Assembly (NCBI GenBank): GCA_017545365.1
Contig: JAFWOP010000024.1
Span: 1-64,000, forward strand
Length of the DNA: 64,000 bases
From: Bacteroidales bacterium
GTDB taxonomy: Bacteria; Bacteroidota; Bacteroidia; Bacteroidales; P3
Direction: 5' to 3'
The first letter of the stretch is position 1, and every line of letters starts with the position of its first letter. Positions 52,728 through 61,634 of this stretch are shown here, piece by piece. A program made the translations under genes and the position numbers. The notes under the pieces were generated by a model. The model had not been told where the DNA came from, did not search any database, and saw only the letters and a program-made list of their open reading frames with translations.

Positions 52728-53777
52728 TCACTCCTCTTTTGAAAATGTGGCCAGCCAGTCGCGGTCGTTGGCGTGGTTGTGGCTGTCCTTGTCCTCCCAG
52801 CAGTCGGGGTCAACGTATACCTCCAGCAGCTTGGCGGGGCCTTCGGAGAAGAGCTCCACCGTCTCCGCCGTGGCAGGCAACAGTACACATTCGCCTTCGT
52901 GAATTGGTTCGATGCTGTCCATCGTCTTTACGGCGGCGATGCCCCCAACGCAGAGGTAGACCACAAAGCTGTCCAGTTTCGAGAAATCCTTGCGCATCGG
53001 CTTGGTCAGCGGGATGAGGTTGGTGGTGAAGTAAGGGCATTCCGCCAACGGAGTGGTGCTGTTCTCTTTGTAGCTATAATGCGTCTTGCCGTCGCGGGTA
53101 GCACCAAAGTCTATAGCATCCAGAGCCTCGGCAGTGTGCAGCTCGCGCAACTTGCCGTCCGCGTCGGGGCGGTTGTAGTCGTAGATGCGGTAAGTGCAGT
53201 CGCTGCTCTGCTGTATCTCGGCCAGCAGCAGCCCTTTTCCTAAGGCGTGTACCCGCCCGGCGGGGATGAAGAAAGTGTCGCCCGCCTCAGGCTTCTCAAT
53301 ATGCAGTAGTTCCTCCAGGTGACCCATCTCGAGGAACTTCTGGTACTCTTCGCGGGTGACCTCCTCCTCGAAGCCGTCCACAATCTCCGCGTCCTTGTCG
53401 GCCTCCATGATGTACCACATCTCCGTCTTGCCGTTCTCCATGTCGCGCTGCTGTGCCAGCTTGTCGTCGGGGTGCACCTGTATGGAAAGCTTGTCGTTGG
53501 CGTCAATCACCTTGATAAGCAGCGGGAAGTTGTTGCCGAAATGCTCGTAGTTCTTCTCGCCAATCAGTTCACCCATGTATATCTCCAACACCTCGCTGAG
53601 GTTGTTGTTGGCCAGGAACCCATTGGCGACGACCGACTCGTTGCCTTCCATTCCTGAAAGCGCCCACAGCTCGCCGCAGTTGGGCAGCGGGTCGTAGTTG
53701 AAGCCGAGGGTCTTTATCTTGTTTCCGCCCCACACCTTGTTCTTGAAGAGGGGCATAAATTTCATTGGGTAGAGCAT
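52728..53777 (-). CDS. manA: Mannose-6-phosphate isomerase, class I
   Basis: A 349-residue zinc enzyme interconverting fructose-6- and mannose-6-phosphate. The start MLYPMKFMPLFKNKVWGG is the Bacteroidota form; the metal site includes QVHPDDKLAQ and the TEMWYIME segment. Its 3' tail is duplicated at 42178-42300, with the giant secreted proteins and the LuxR gene lying between the two copies. Confidence 0.95.
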   Translation of the reverse strand: MLYPMKFMPLFKNKVWGGNKIKTLGFNYDPLPNCGELWALSGMEGNESVVANGFLANNNLSEVLEIYMGELIGEKNYEHFGNNFPLLIKVIDANDKLSIQVHPDDKLAQQRDMENGKTEMWYIMEADKDAEIVDGFEEEVTREEYQKFLEMGHLEELLHIEKPEAGDTFFIPAGRVHALGKGLLLAEIQQSSDCTYRIYDYNRPDADGKLRELHTAEALDAIDFGATRDGKTHYSYKENSTTPLAECPYFTTNLIPLTKPMRKDFSKLDSFVVYLCVGGIAAVKTMDSIEPIHEGECVLLPATAETVELFSEGPAKLLEVYVDPDCWEDKDSHNHANDRDWLATFSKEE

Positions 53778-53862
53778 AACTATTCATGAATTTGTGAATG
53801 TATGAATTCGTTAATCTTTGATGAGCCAAGGACTAACACATTCACACATTCACACGTTCTTT

Positions 53863-54807
53863 TTACTTCTTACTTCTTAGTTTATTAAGTTCCCATCTGC
53901 GGATGTCGCGGGCCGTCACCATACCTTCTGGGTCAACCATAATCATGTAGGGGATATGGTTCACCGACAGCTGCTGCAGGTAATGGGCGTCCCATCCGTT
54001 GGGATTGTCGTCGATATTGATGGTGAGGATGCACACGTCCTTCTCGGCAAAAAGGCTGGCGGCCTCCTCCTCCAGCTGCTTGCAGCGGTCGCACCAGGTG
54101 GCGCTGAAAAGAATCAGGGTGTATCCGTCGGCGTTGCGGCTTTGGGCAAAGGTGCAACGCTCCTTCTTGCTGTTGAGGAAGGCAAAGTCGGGCATCTCGC
54201 AGCCCTCAGCCACGATAGGAGTCTGGCGCAGCCACCGTTGCAGCAGAGTGTAGTGGTAGGTGTGCTTCGCCTCGCCCGCAATCTGCCCGATAAGCTGCCG
54301 CAGCGTCCCCTCGTCGAGGTTCGACATCTGCCTGTAGAGGATGAAGGGGAGGAAGATAGAGCCGGGGGTGTCCTTCAGCTGCTGACGCAGGAAGGCGTTG
54401 GGGTCGGAGGCGTTGTTCAGCCGTTCCATCATATAGCGGTACTCGCTATTGGAACGCGACCCCTTGATGACCGAGGCATCGGGACGGGTGGCGTTCACAT
54501 GGATGCTGATTTCTGAGCCGTCGAGGAAGAAATACAGCGGCTGGCTCATCGTCGGGTGCTCAATCGAGGCCAGCACCGGACGCTCCACCGCACCCGAAAA
54601 GAAGAACATGCCCTTGTTGGCTTTGTTGGTGAACGAATGCATCGTCGAGTCCCCATCGTAGATATTGAGGGTGAAAACACCCGTCAGACTGCTCTCGCCG
54701 CTAATTTCGTATTGCTGGCCAAAGCAGAGCAGGGGGAGGAACAATAAGAAGAAAGCCAATCCCACAGGGCCTGCTGTCTTGCGCCTGCCGAGGCTTGTAT
54801 TAGGCAT
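53863..54807 (-). CDS. Secreted thioredoxin-like protein with DUF4369-type N terminus
   Basis: A 314-residue periplasmic protein (signal segment around residues 12-30). The N-terminal half (about 31-120) looks like DUF4369 (YFFLDGSEISIHVNA). The C-terminal half (about 200-314) is a thioredoxin/TlpA fold with the redox pair W-C239-D-R-C242 and the cis-Pro in HIPYMIMVDPEG. It would reduce or oxidise disulfides in envelope proteins. It is followed by a small lipoprotein gene upstream (54819). Confidence 0.85.
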   Translation of the reverse strand: MPNTSLGRRKTAGPVGLAFFLLFLPLLCFGQQYEISGESSLTGVFTLNIYDGDSTMHSFTNKANKGMFFFSGAVERPVLASIEHPTMSQPLYFFLDGSEISIHVNATRPDASVIKGSRSNSEYRYMMERLNNASDPNAFLRQQLKDTPGSIFLPFILYRQMSNLDEGTLRQLIGQIAGEAKHTYHYTLLQRWLRQTPIVAEGCEMPDFAFLNSKKERCTFAQSRNADGYTLILFSATWCDRCKQLEEEAASLFAEKDVCILTINIDDNPNGWDAHYLQQLSVNHIPYMIMVDPEGMVTARDIRRWELNKLRSKK

Positions 54808-54818
54808 ACGGTTCCCGA

Positions 54819-55022
54819 TTAATATGAACGATAGGTAGAACCGTTTTTGGAGTTGGTGCCTCTAACGGAAATGTTCGACTTAACGGTCTTGCTGCTTTTA
54901 TATTTTTTCGCAGGATACATGGTCGCATCGGAAGAAGAACCGCACGAGCTGAAACCGCAGCTGGCAATCATCATGCCCACCACTAAAAAGAGTGCAACGG
55001 AGACTTTTGAGTGTTTTTTCAT
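54819..55022 (-). CDS. Small lipoprotein of unknown function
   Basis: A 67-codon gene: signal helix VSVALFLVVGMMIAS, lipobox with Cys at 22, then a Ser/Lys-rich tail (YPAKKYKSSKTVKSN). ATG at 55022; the longer start would be TTG. It lies 11 bases before the thioredoxin-like gene, in the same direction. Confidence 0.7.
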   Translation of the reverse strand: MKKHSKVSVALFLVVGMMIASCGFSSCGSSSDATMYPAKKYKSSKTVKSNISVRGTNSKNGSTYRSY

Positions 55023-55155
55023 ATTCTTCAATAATTACTATATAACGTTAATCTTCAATAATATATACATGCAAATGATGGCATCTGAACCCATCATTCG
55101 ACATTACAAAATAACAAATTTTTCTTCAGATAGCCAAACTTTTTCAGATTTTTTG

Positions 55156-55163
55156 TAACTTTG
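55156..55163 (+). promoter_or_regulatory. Promoter of the efp operon
   Basis: TAACTTTG followed by CAAC, with T-rich sequence upstream, 87 bases before the start at 55251. The 55023-55250 gap has no other feature. Confidence 0.6.
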
Positions 55164-55250
55164 CAACTTGAAAAAAGTATAAACAACACTCATGATAATA
55201 TACATATATAATAGACTATTAGTGTATTATCGTGAAAAACAAGTACTCTA

Positions 55251-55520
55251 ATGGACTATCAAAAAACATTACGAATCTACGAGTGGATTTCATATATCCT
55301 CATCCTCGGTGCCACCGTCGCCTACTTCCTCCTGCGTGCCCAAGGCCCGTGGGCCCTTAACCTCACCCTCTGCATCCTGGTGCTCGCCGTCTTCTGCCGC
55401 CTCATGATGGAGCGCACACGCCGTCAGGCCGCCGATGCCGAGAACGACGAGTTGAAAAACGACCTCCGCCGCCTCACCCAGCTCTATGCCGAGGAAAAGA
55501 AAAAGAACGAGAAAAAGTAA
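55251..55520 (+). CDS. Small membrane protein before efp
   Basis: An 89-residue protein with two transmembrane helices (about 11-28 and 33-50) and a charged coiled-coil tail (RQAADAENDELKNDLRRLTQ, ending in Lys/Glu). Not recognised beyond a common Bacteroidales hypothetical. It precedes efp by 41 bases. Confidence 0.65.
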   Translation: MDYQKTLRIYEWISYILILGATVAYFLLRAQGPWALNLTLCILVLAVFCRLMMERTRRQAADAENDELKNDLRRLTQLYAEEKKKNEKK

Positions 55521-55561
55521 AGTAATCAATAAATCATCCAAACCAACATCATTTTTTATTT

Positions 55562-56125
55562 ATGGCAACAACAGCTGATATCAAGAACGGACTCTGCATC
55601 AATTTCAACAACGACATCTACACCATCGTCGAATTCCTCCATGTCAAACCCGGTAAGGGCGCCGCCTTTGTGCGTACCAAAATGCGCAACGTCAAAACCG
55701 GCCGCATGCTGGATAACACCTTCCCCAGCGGTGCTAAAATCGACATCGTCCGCGTCGAACGCCGTCCCTACACCTACCTCTACAAAGAAGGCGACATGCA
55801 CGTGTTCATGCACACCGAAACCTACGAGCAAATCTATATCCCCGAAGCCATCATCAACGCTCCCCAGTTCCTCAAGGACGGACAGTATGTCGAAGTCACT
55901 GTCGAAGCCGACACCGAGACCCCCCTCATCTGCGAGCTTCCCCCCTTCATCGAGACTGTTGTCACCTACACCGAACCAGGCTTCGCCGGCAACACCGCCA
56001 CCAACGCCATGAAAGATGCCACCGTCGAACCGGGCGTACAAATCCGTGTCCCACTCTTCATCAAAGAAGGCGAGCGCATCAAGGTCGACACCCGCACCAA
56101 CGAATACGCCGAGCGCATCAAATAA
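55562..56125 (+). CDS. efp: Elongation factor P
   Basis: A 187-residue EF-P that relieves ribosome stalling at polyproline runs. The modified-loop region [11 protein letters not shown] and the C-terminal [19 protein letters not shown] are diagnostic. Bacteroidota EF-P may carry an unmodified or differently modified Lys at this loop; not decidable from sequence. Confidence 0.97.
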   Translation: MATTADIKNGLCINFNNDIYTIVEFLHVKPGKGAAFVRTKMRNVKTGRMLDNTFPSGAKIDIVRVERRPYTYLYKEGDMHVFMHTETYEQIYIPEAIINAPQFLKDGQYVEVTVEADTETPLICELPPFIETVVTYTEPGFAGNTATNAMKDATVEPGVQIRVPLFIKEGERIKVDTRTNEYAERIK

Positions 56126-56154
56126 CATCACTACTAAGAGGTAAGAACTAAGAA

Positions 56155-57189
56155 GTGAAAAACACCTTTCAAAAATCACATTTCGCAGTTCTCACCCTGC
56201 TGGTCGCATGTGCCCTTCTTGCCACAGCCTGTCATCGTGGCAGCAAGGGCACCACTTCTGTAGTGCAGGGTGTGGACTATGCTGCTGTGGAAGTACCCCT
56301 GTTCGATGCCGACAGTGCCTACCACTTTGTGGAAGCCCAAGTGGCATGTGGCTACCGCACCCCCGGCAGCGAAGGACAACGTCGCTGTGCCGACTACCTG
56401 GTGCGACAAATGCGCCGCTGGTGCGACACAGTGATAGTACAGGACTTCCCCACCACCCTCTGGGACGGCCGCGAGGTGCGGGGCAAGAACATCATCGCCT
56501 CCATTGAAGGCCCCGAAGGCACCCCGGCCAACAAACGCATCCTGCTGGCCGCCCATTGGGACAGCCGCCTGTGGGCCGACCACGACCACGACCCCGCCAA
56601 CCATCGCAAACCCTTCGACGGCGCCAACGACGGTGCCAGCGGCGTGGGCGTGCTGATGGAACTGGCGCGTGCCATCGCCTCCCAGCCCTTGGATGTGGCG
56701 GTGGACTTCATCTTCTTCGACATCGAAGACCAAGGTGTGCCCGACTGGGCCGACACCTACAAGGAGGACAGCTGGTGCCTCGGCTCGCAGTACTGGAGCC
56801 GCAACCCCCATGTGCCCTACTACACAGCCGTCTATGGCGTGCTCCTCGACATGGTGGGCACACAGAAGCCCCGCTACACCAAAGAACAAATCAGCCGCAC
56901 CTTCGCCGGCAACATCATGAACAAGATGTGGGCGGTGGCCGATGCCCTGGGCTATGGCAAAATCTTCGTCAACAGCGACACCGACCCCATCCTCGACGAC
57001 CACTACTATGTCAACCGTCTGGCCGGAGTCCCCATGATTGACGTGGTGCAGAACAACGAAGGATGCAGTTTCTTCAAACACTGGCACACCATGGGTGACA
57101 ACATGGAGCATGTCGATTCCAAAAGCCTCAAAACCATCGGTGAAGTGCTTCTCAAAATGCTCTATGGCGACTATGGCGCACAGTCCTGA
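56155..57189 (+). CDS. M28-family peptidase-like lipoprotein (glutaminyl-cyclase type)
   Basis: A 344-residue lipoprotein (lipobox LATAC, Cys 26) with an M28 zinc-peptidase fold. The metal/active-site motifs AAHWDSR, DGANDGASGVG, FDIEDQG and a late H in KHWHTMGDN are in order. The overall pattern (short, DxR and GxNDGASG, HxxxD) is closest to glutaminyl-peptide cyclotransferases of Bacteroidota, so pyroglutamate formation on secreted proteins is possible. T9SS cargo often becomes pyroglutamated after signal cleavage, which fits the window. Translation begins at a GTG (56155). Confidence 0.85.
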   Translation: MKNTFQKSHFAVLTLLVACALLATACHRGSKGTTSVVQGVDYAAVEVPLFDADSAYHFVEAQVACGYRTPGSEGQRRCADYLVRQMRRWCDTVIVQDFPTTLWDGREVRGKNIIASIEGPEGTPANKRILLAAHWDSRLWADHDHDPANHRKPFDGANDGASGVGVLMELARAIASQPLDVAVDFIFFDIEDQGVPDWADTYKEDSWCLGSQYWSRNPHVPYYTAVYGVLLDMVGTQKPRYTKEQISRTFAGNIMNKMWAVADALGYGKIFVNSDTDPILDDHYYVNRLAGVPMIDVVQNNEGCSFFKHWHTMGDNMEHVDSKSLKTIGEVLLKMLYGDYGAQS

Positions 57190-57667
57190 ACGGAGAGCTC
57201 GGAGTCCGCTGAGGACTTCGAACCCTCCGTGCTTAGGGAGAGACAAAGCGTATCTCCTCCTCTTGGCTGTTGCCGGGATGCTGCTCCTGGCCTCTTGTGG
57301 CAAAGAGAACCGTTGCCAAGTCCCCTTTGGCGAAGCCACCTGCCAAATCGACCCCAACTCACCCCTCTATCCCGGCATCAACAACTGCGACGGCTACGAA
57401 TACCTGGTAGGGGGCTATCAGGGCATTGTAGTAGTGCGCACCAGCTGGAACGACTTCGCTGCCTACGAGCGCACCTGCCCTGCCGACAGCGGCCGTCTTG
57501 AAATGGCCGAAGGCTACGGCAACATCATCTTGGAATGCCCCATCTGCCATTCCCAATTCAACACCTTCGGCGACGGCGCGCCGCTCAACAACAGCCGCAC
57601 CTACTGCTACCTCTACCAATACGGCACCCACTACGACGGCAGCACCCTATACATCAGCAACTATTGA
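57173..57667 (+). CDS. Rieske-like lipoprotein with incomplete iron-sulphur ligands
   Basis: A 164-residue lipoprotein (Cys42 in MLLLASC) with a Rieske-fold C terminus. The second half of the cluster motif is present (C122-P-I-C125-H126), but the first C-x-H reads T-C102-P-A-D, lacking the His. It may therefore not hold a normal [2Fe-2S] cluster. The start (57173) overlaps the end of the M28-like gene by 17 bases, so the pair is co-translated. ATG 57164 is an alternative start. Confidence 0.7.
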   Translation: MAHSPERRARSPLRTSNPPCLGRDKAYLLLLAVAGMLLLASCGKENRCQVPFGEATCQIDPNSPLYPGINNCDGYEYLVGGYQGIVVVRTSWNDFAAYERTCPADSGRLEMAEGYGNIILECPICHSQFNTFGDGAPLNNSRTYCYLYQYGTHYDGSTLYISNY

Positions 57668-57869
57668 TAGTGCCCCGTCTGCCCTTCTCCCCGCTGGCTC
57701 ATAGCATTCCTTTCATCCCTCCTTCGCTCCATCTCCACTCATTGTAGGTTACTTCAAAGAAATGACTAAGATGCATCTAGGATTCCCTATCCTAAAAGGA
57801 TCTAATAATGAGTTTAGGTTTAGCTTCTTAAAACCTAAGCTGCAATGTCTGTGTGGTGTAATGAAAGGG

Positions 57870-58307
57870 TTAGAGAATTAACTCGGCGCAGGAGGACTCG
57901 GTCTCGTACAATTTGAGAGAGTAGAGACGGGTGGGGGCGGGGAAGGCTCCGTCGAGGAGGTGGGCAAAGTGGAGGAGCAGGTTCTCCGTGGTGGGCTGGA
58001 AGTCCACCCATATCAGTTTGGCGGCAAAGCCTCCAAAGGAATCTTCGGGCAACTGCCCGTCGGCGGTTTTGGGGAGTACGAGGGCATGGTCGAAAGGGTC
58101 GACGATGTGTTTCTGCACGGTCTCTTTCAGTATGCCGAAGTCAAGCACCATACCGTCGGCGGAGGCTCCCTCCTGCTGCAGGGGGGAGCCTTCGACGGTG
58201 ACATATAGTTTGTAGGAATGGCCGTGGATGTTGTGGCACTTGCCTTGATAGGAGGGCAGCGCGTGGGCCATTTCGAAGGTGAACCGTTTGGTGAGGCGCA
58301 GCAGCAT
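57870..58307 (-). CDS. queD: 6-carboxytetrahydropterin synthase QueD-like
   Basis: A 145-residue T-fold enzyme for the first pterin step of queuosine/7-deazaguanine biosynthesis. The zinc ligands H15, H28 and H30 (CHNIHGHSYKL) and the catalytic Cys24 are visible. The length is right. It lies 4 bases after the nitroreductase-like gene. The gap 57668-57869 before it holds no gene. Confidence 0.92.
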   Translation of the reverse strand: MLLRLTKRFTFEMAHALPSYQGKCHNIHGHSYKLYVTVEGSPLQQEGASADGMVLDFGILKETVQKHIVDPFDHALVLPKTADGQLPEDSFGGFAAKLIWVDFQPTTENLLLHFAHLLDGAFPAPTRLYSLKLYETESSCAELIL

Positions 58308-58311
58308 GGGC

Positions 58312-59028
58312 TTATCTTAATCCTACAGGGTGGGCCAGCATGGCGCGGCCGTTGGTGATGCCGAGAATCTTGTGGATTTCGTCGCGGTTGATGCCGCCGC
58401 AGGCGACAGTGGCGAGGTTGGCAGAGGCGCAGAAGAGGTAGATGTTCTGGCTGATATAGCCTGCGTCGACGGCTGCGTAGAAGTCGCGGTCCTCGGTCTG
58501 TTTGAATTTCTTCATGCGGTCGTAGTTGGCTACCATCACGATGGAGACAGGAGCGACGGCGAAGAATTTCTGCTGGCTGATTTTCTCGCGGTAGTCGCCC
58601 TTGACTTTCATTTCTATAGAGTTCTTCTCGGCATTATAGAGATAGATGCCTTCGCGGGTGAAGAGGTAGATGTCGTATTCTTGGGCGTTGATGGCCGAAG
58701 GGACTACGCGTTTGCCCTCTTCGGGGCGGTTGATGCCGTAGGCACTCCAGAGGAGGCTGGACACAAACTCCATGGGGATTTCCTCCTCGCGGATGTCGCG
58801 GTGGGTGGCGCGGAGTTTGAAGGCCTCCATAAGCGGGGCATGCAGACCTTCGAACGTCATGGGCAACTCGATGGTTTCAAGTGTCGGGAGGGAGATGACA
58901 CTTCCGTCGGCATTCAGGTTGGAGGTGGCGCTTTGGGATGGCACCTTCTTGGAAAGGGTTTTCTTTTGTGCCTGGACTCCGCAGAAAGCGAGAAGCAGGG
59001 CGGTTGTGAGGATGATTACTTTTTTCAT
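58312..59028 (-). CDS. Secreted nitroreductase-like protein
   Basis: A 238-residue protein with a signal peptide ([20 protein letters not shown]) and a nitroreductase/SagB-like fold: [13 protein letters not shown] (FMN-phosphate region), [22 protein letters not shown], and [23 protein letters not shown] signal peptide on this fold is unusual and suggests a periplasmic flavoprotein. It overlaps clpX by four bases. Confidence 0.82.
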   Translation of the reverse strand: MKKVIILTTALLLAFCGVQAQKKTLSKKVPSQSATSNLNADGSVISLPTLETIELPMTFEGLHAPLMEAFKLRATHRDIREEEIPMEFVSSLLWSAYGINRPEEGKRVVPSAINAQEYDIYLFTREGIYLYNAEKNSIEMKVKGDYREKISQQKFFAVAPVSIVMVANYDRMKKFKQTEDRDFYAAVDAGYISQNIYLFCASANLATVACGGINRDEIHKILGITNGRAMLAHPVGLR

Positions 59029-60275
59029 TTTAATGTCGGGTTTATATTTGACTTATTGATTTTCTCTAACGCCATCTTTTTGGTGATGTGCACCTGAGTG
59101 CCTTTTTTGAGGGTGGGGAGGTCGAACATGATGTCGGTCATGATGGACTCCATGATAGAGCGTAGGCCGCGGGCGCCCAGTTTGTAGGCCACGGCGGTGT
59201 CGACAACGGCGTCCAGGGCTCCTTTGTCGAATAGCAGCTCCACGCCGTCCATTTTGAACAGTTCTTGATATTGTTTGGTGATGGCGTTCTTGGGTTCGGT
59301 GAGGATGCGGTGGAGGGCCTGTGGGTCGAGGGGGTCGAGGTGGGTGAGCAGGGGGAAGCGTCCCACCAGCTCGGGGATGAGGCCGAAATGCTTCAGGTCC
59401 ATCGGTAGGATGTAGTGCAGCATGTTCTCGCGGTCGATGTTCTCGCGGGTGCGGGTGCCGTTGTAGCCTATGACGTTGGCTTTTACGCGCGAGGCGATGG
59501 TGCGGTCGATGCCGTCGAAGGCACCACCGGCGATGAAGAGGATGTTGCGGGTGTCGACCTGTATCATCTTCTGCTCGGGGTGTTTGCGCCCGCCGTTGGG
59601 CGGCACGTTGACCACGGCTCCTTCGAGCAGCTTGAGCATGGCCTGCTGCACGCCTTCGCCCGACACGTCGCGGGTGATGGAGGGGTTGTCGCTCTTACGG
59701 GCTATCTTGTCAATCTCGTCGATGAACACAATGCCCCGTTCGGCGGCGGCCACGTCGTAGTCGGCGGCCTGCAGCAGGCGCACCAGCACATTCTCCACGT
59801 CGTCGCCCACGTAGCCGGCCTCGGTGAGCGTGGTGGCGTCGGCGATGCAGAAGGGCACGTTGAGGATGCGGGCGATGGTGCGGGCCAGGAGGGTCTTGCC
59901 GGTGCCGGTCTCACCTACGATGATGATGTTTGATTTCTCTATCTCCACATCGTTGGTGTTGTTGTGTTCGGAGTAGTATTTGAGGCGTTTGTAGTGGTTG
60001 TATACGGCCACGGAGAGGACTCGCTTGGCTTCGTCCTGTCCGATGACATATTGGTCGAGATGGTCTTTGATTTCCTGTGGGAGCGGAATGTGTGAGCTGC
60101 TGTTGTCGGTGTGGCTGGCAGCAGGGGCGGATAGGTTTTCTTTAAGGATTTCGTTGGCTTGTTGTACGCAGGCATCGCAGATGAATCCGTTGAGTCCTGT
60201 GAAGAGGAGGTGGGTCTGCGATTCGGGACGGCCGCAGAAACTGCAATGGTTTTCAGAGGTAGGTTTCTTGGGCAT
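59025..60275 (-). CDS. clpX: ATP-dependent Clp protease ATP-binding subunit ClpX
   Basis: A 416-residue AAA+ unfoldase. The N-terminal zinc finger C11-x2-C14 and C33-x2-C36 is complete; Walker A is [11 protein letters not shown], Walker [11 protein letters not shown], and the pore and sensor segments are normal. It feeds ClpP (not in this window). It is followed by the nitroreductase-like gene in an operon-like overlap. Confidence 0.97.
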   Translation of the reverse strand: MPKKPTSENHCSFCGRPESQTHLLFTGLNGFICDACVQQANEILKENLSAPAASHTDNSSSHIPLPQEIKDHLDQYVIGQDEAKRVLSVAVYNHYKRLKYYSEHNNTNDVEIEKSNIIIVGETGTGKTLLARTIARILNVPFCIADATTLTEAGYVGDDVENVLVRLLQAADYDVAAAERGIVFIDEIDKIARKSDNPSITRDVSGEGVQQAMLKLLEGAVVNVPPNGGRKHPEQKMIQVDTRNILFIAGGAFDGIDRTIASRVKANVIGYNGTRTRENIDRENMLHYILPMDLKHFGLIPELVGRFPLLTHLDPLDPQALHRILTEPKNAITKQYQELFKMDGVELLFDKGALDAVVDTAVAYKLGARGLRSIMESIMTDIMFDLPTLKKGTQVHITKKMALEKINKSNINPTLK

Positions 60276-60302
60276 GTGAAGAGTGGATTTGTTAGTTGTT
60301 GT

Positions 60303-61574
60303 TTAAATCAGAGCGTTACGGTCGGCATCTTGCCGGATGAATATGAAGAGCAGGATGGTGAAGGCTATGAGCGAGGAGCCTCCGTAGCTGAAGAAGGGCA
60401 AGGGGATGCCGATGACGGGCACCAGTCCGAGGACCATGCCTACGTTGATGAAGAAATGGAAGAAGAGGATGGAGGCTACGGAATAGCCATAGAAGCGTGC
60501 AAAGGTGGAGCGTTGACGTTCGGCCATGGCCACGAGGTGGATGAGCAGTCCGAGGTATGCAGCGATGAGGGCCAGGCATCCGAGGAAGCCCCATTCCTCG
60601 CCTACGGTGCAGAAGATGAAGTCGGTCTCCTGCTCGGGCACGAAGTCGGCCTTGGTGATGGTGCCGTTGAGGAAGCCTTTGCCAAACAGGCCGCCGGAGC
60701 CGATGGCTATCTTGGCCTGGTCGACATTGTAGCCCACCCCCTGGGGGTCTTCGATTTTGCCGAGGAGGACGTAGATGCGGTCGCGCTGGTGCGACTCGAG
60801 GATGTGCTCGAAGGTGAAGTCGACCGAGATGACAAAAAGGCTGCATACGAGGAAGAAGAAGAAGGTGTGCCAGTAGTTCTTCGACGTGCGCTTGGAGAGC
60901 CATACGAAGAGGTAGAGGAGGCAGATGGCCAGGAGGATGCCGATGAGCAGGTAGCGGTTGATGAGCAGGGCGGAGAGGAAGAGGGCGATGGCGAGAAGGC
61001 CTATGAGGAGTATGTACTGCGAAAGACCTTCACGGTAGAAGGGCAGCACGAAGGCGAGGAATACCAGGGCCGAGCCTGTGTCGTGCTGTAGGAGGATGAG
61101 TGCCGCAGGGATGAGCAGCATGATGAGGAGGGTGGCCTTGGTCTGGGTCTTGGTGAGGTCGATGTCGATGGCACTGATGTATTTCGCCAGCACCAGGGCT
61201 GTGGCGAACTTGGCAAATTCGGACGGCTGTAGTTTGAACACCCCGAAGTCTATCCATGACTGTCCGCCGTTGGTGACGGTGCCTATAAAGAGCGTCACAA
61301 CAAGCAGCAGTATCATGAATATGTATATGAAGTAGGCGGCATTGGAGAAGAAGCGGGGCTGTATGAAAAGGATGCATACGGCCATCAGCAGCGCTATGCC
61401 AATCCACAGGAGCTGTTTGCCGTGCTGCACCGTGAAGTCGAAGACGGAGGGGTGCATCTCGTTGTAACAGGCGGCGTAGATGTTCACCCATCCAAACAGG
61501 ACGATGCCCAGGTAGAGGGCTATGGTGAGCCAGTCGAACCGTTTCTTTTCTGTTGTTGTCGTTGTTGGGGTCAA
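60303..61574 (-). CDS. rodA: Rod shape-determining protein RodA
   Basis: A 423-residue SEDS glycosyltransferase with about ten transmembrane helices. The segments QHDTGSALVFLAFVLPFYRE and FFINVGMVLGLVPVIGIPLP, followed by FFSYGGSS, are typical. It polymerises lipid II with its partner PBP2, encoded by the gene just upstream (61635). clpX follows 27 bases after its stop. Confidence 0.95.
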   Translation of the reverse strand: MTPTTTTTEKKRFDWLTIALYLGIVLFGWVNIYAACYNEMHPSVFDFTVQHGKQLLWIGIALLMAVCILFIQPRFFSNAAYFIYIFMILLLVVTLFIGTVTNGGQSWIDFGVFKLQPSEFAKFATALVLAKYISAIDIDLTKTQTKATLLIMLLIPAALILLQHDTGSALVFLAFVLPFYREGLSQYILLIGLLAIALFLSALLINRYLLIGILLAICLLYLFVWLSKRTSKNYWHTFFFFLVCSLFVISVDFTFEHILESHQRDRIYVLLGKIEDPQGVGYNVDQAKIAIGSGGLFGKGFLNGTITKADFVPEQETDFIFCTVGEEWGFLGCLALIAAYLGLLIHLVAMAERQRSTFARFYGYSVASILFFHFFINVGMVLGLVPVIGIPLPFFSYGGSSLIAFTILLFIFIRQDADRNALI

Positions 61575-61634
61575 AATATCGTTTGTTTTCTGTTTGTGAA
61601 AGAGTGGTTGTAAGGGAAGAATCCTTTCGGTCGA

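Noticed and set aside
42178..52728. The manA-tail segment as a classical integrative element
   Set aside because: No integrase, relaxase or transposase gene lies between the tails, so I report the pattern only.
56176..57357. Leftward frame of 393 codons
   Set aside because: Shadow of the M28-like lipoprotein gene.
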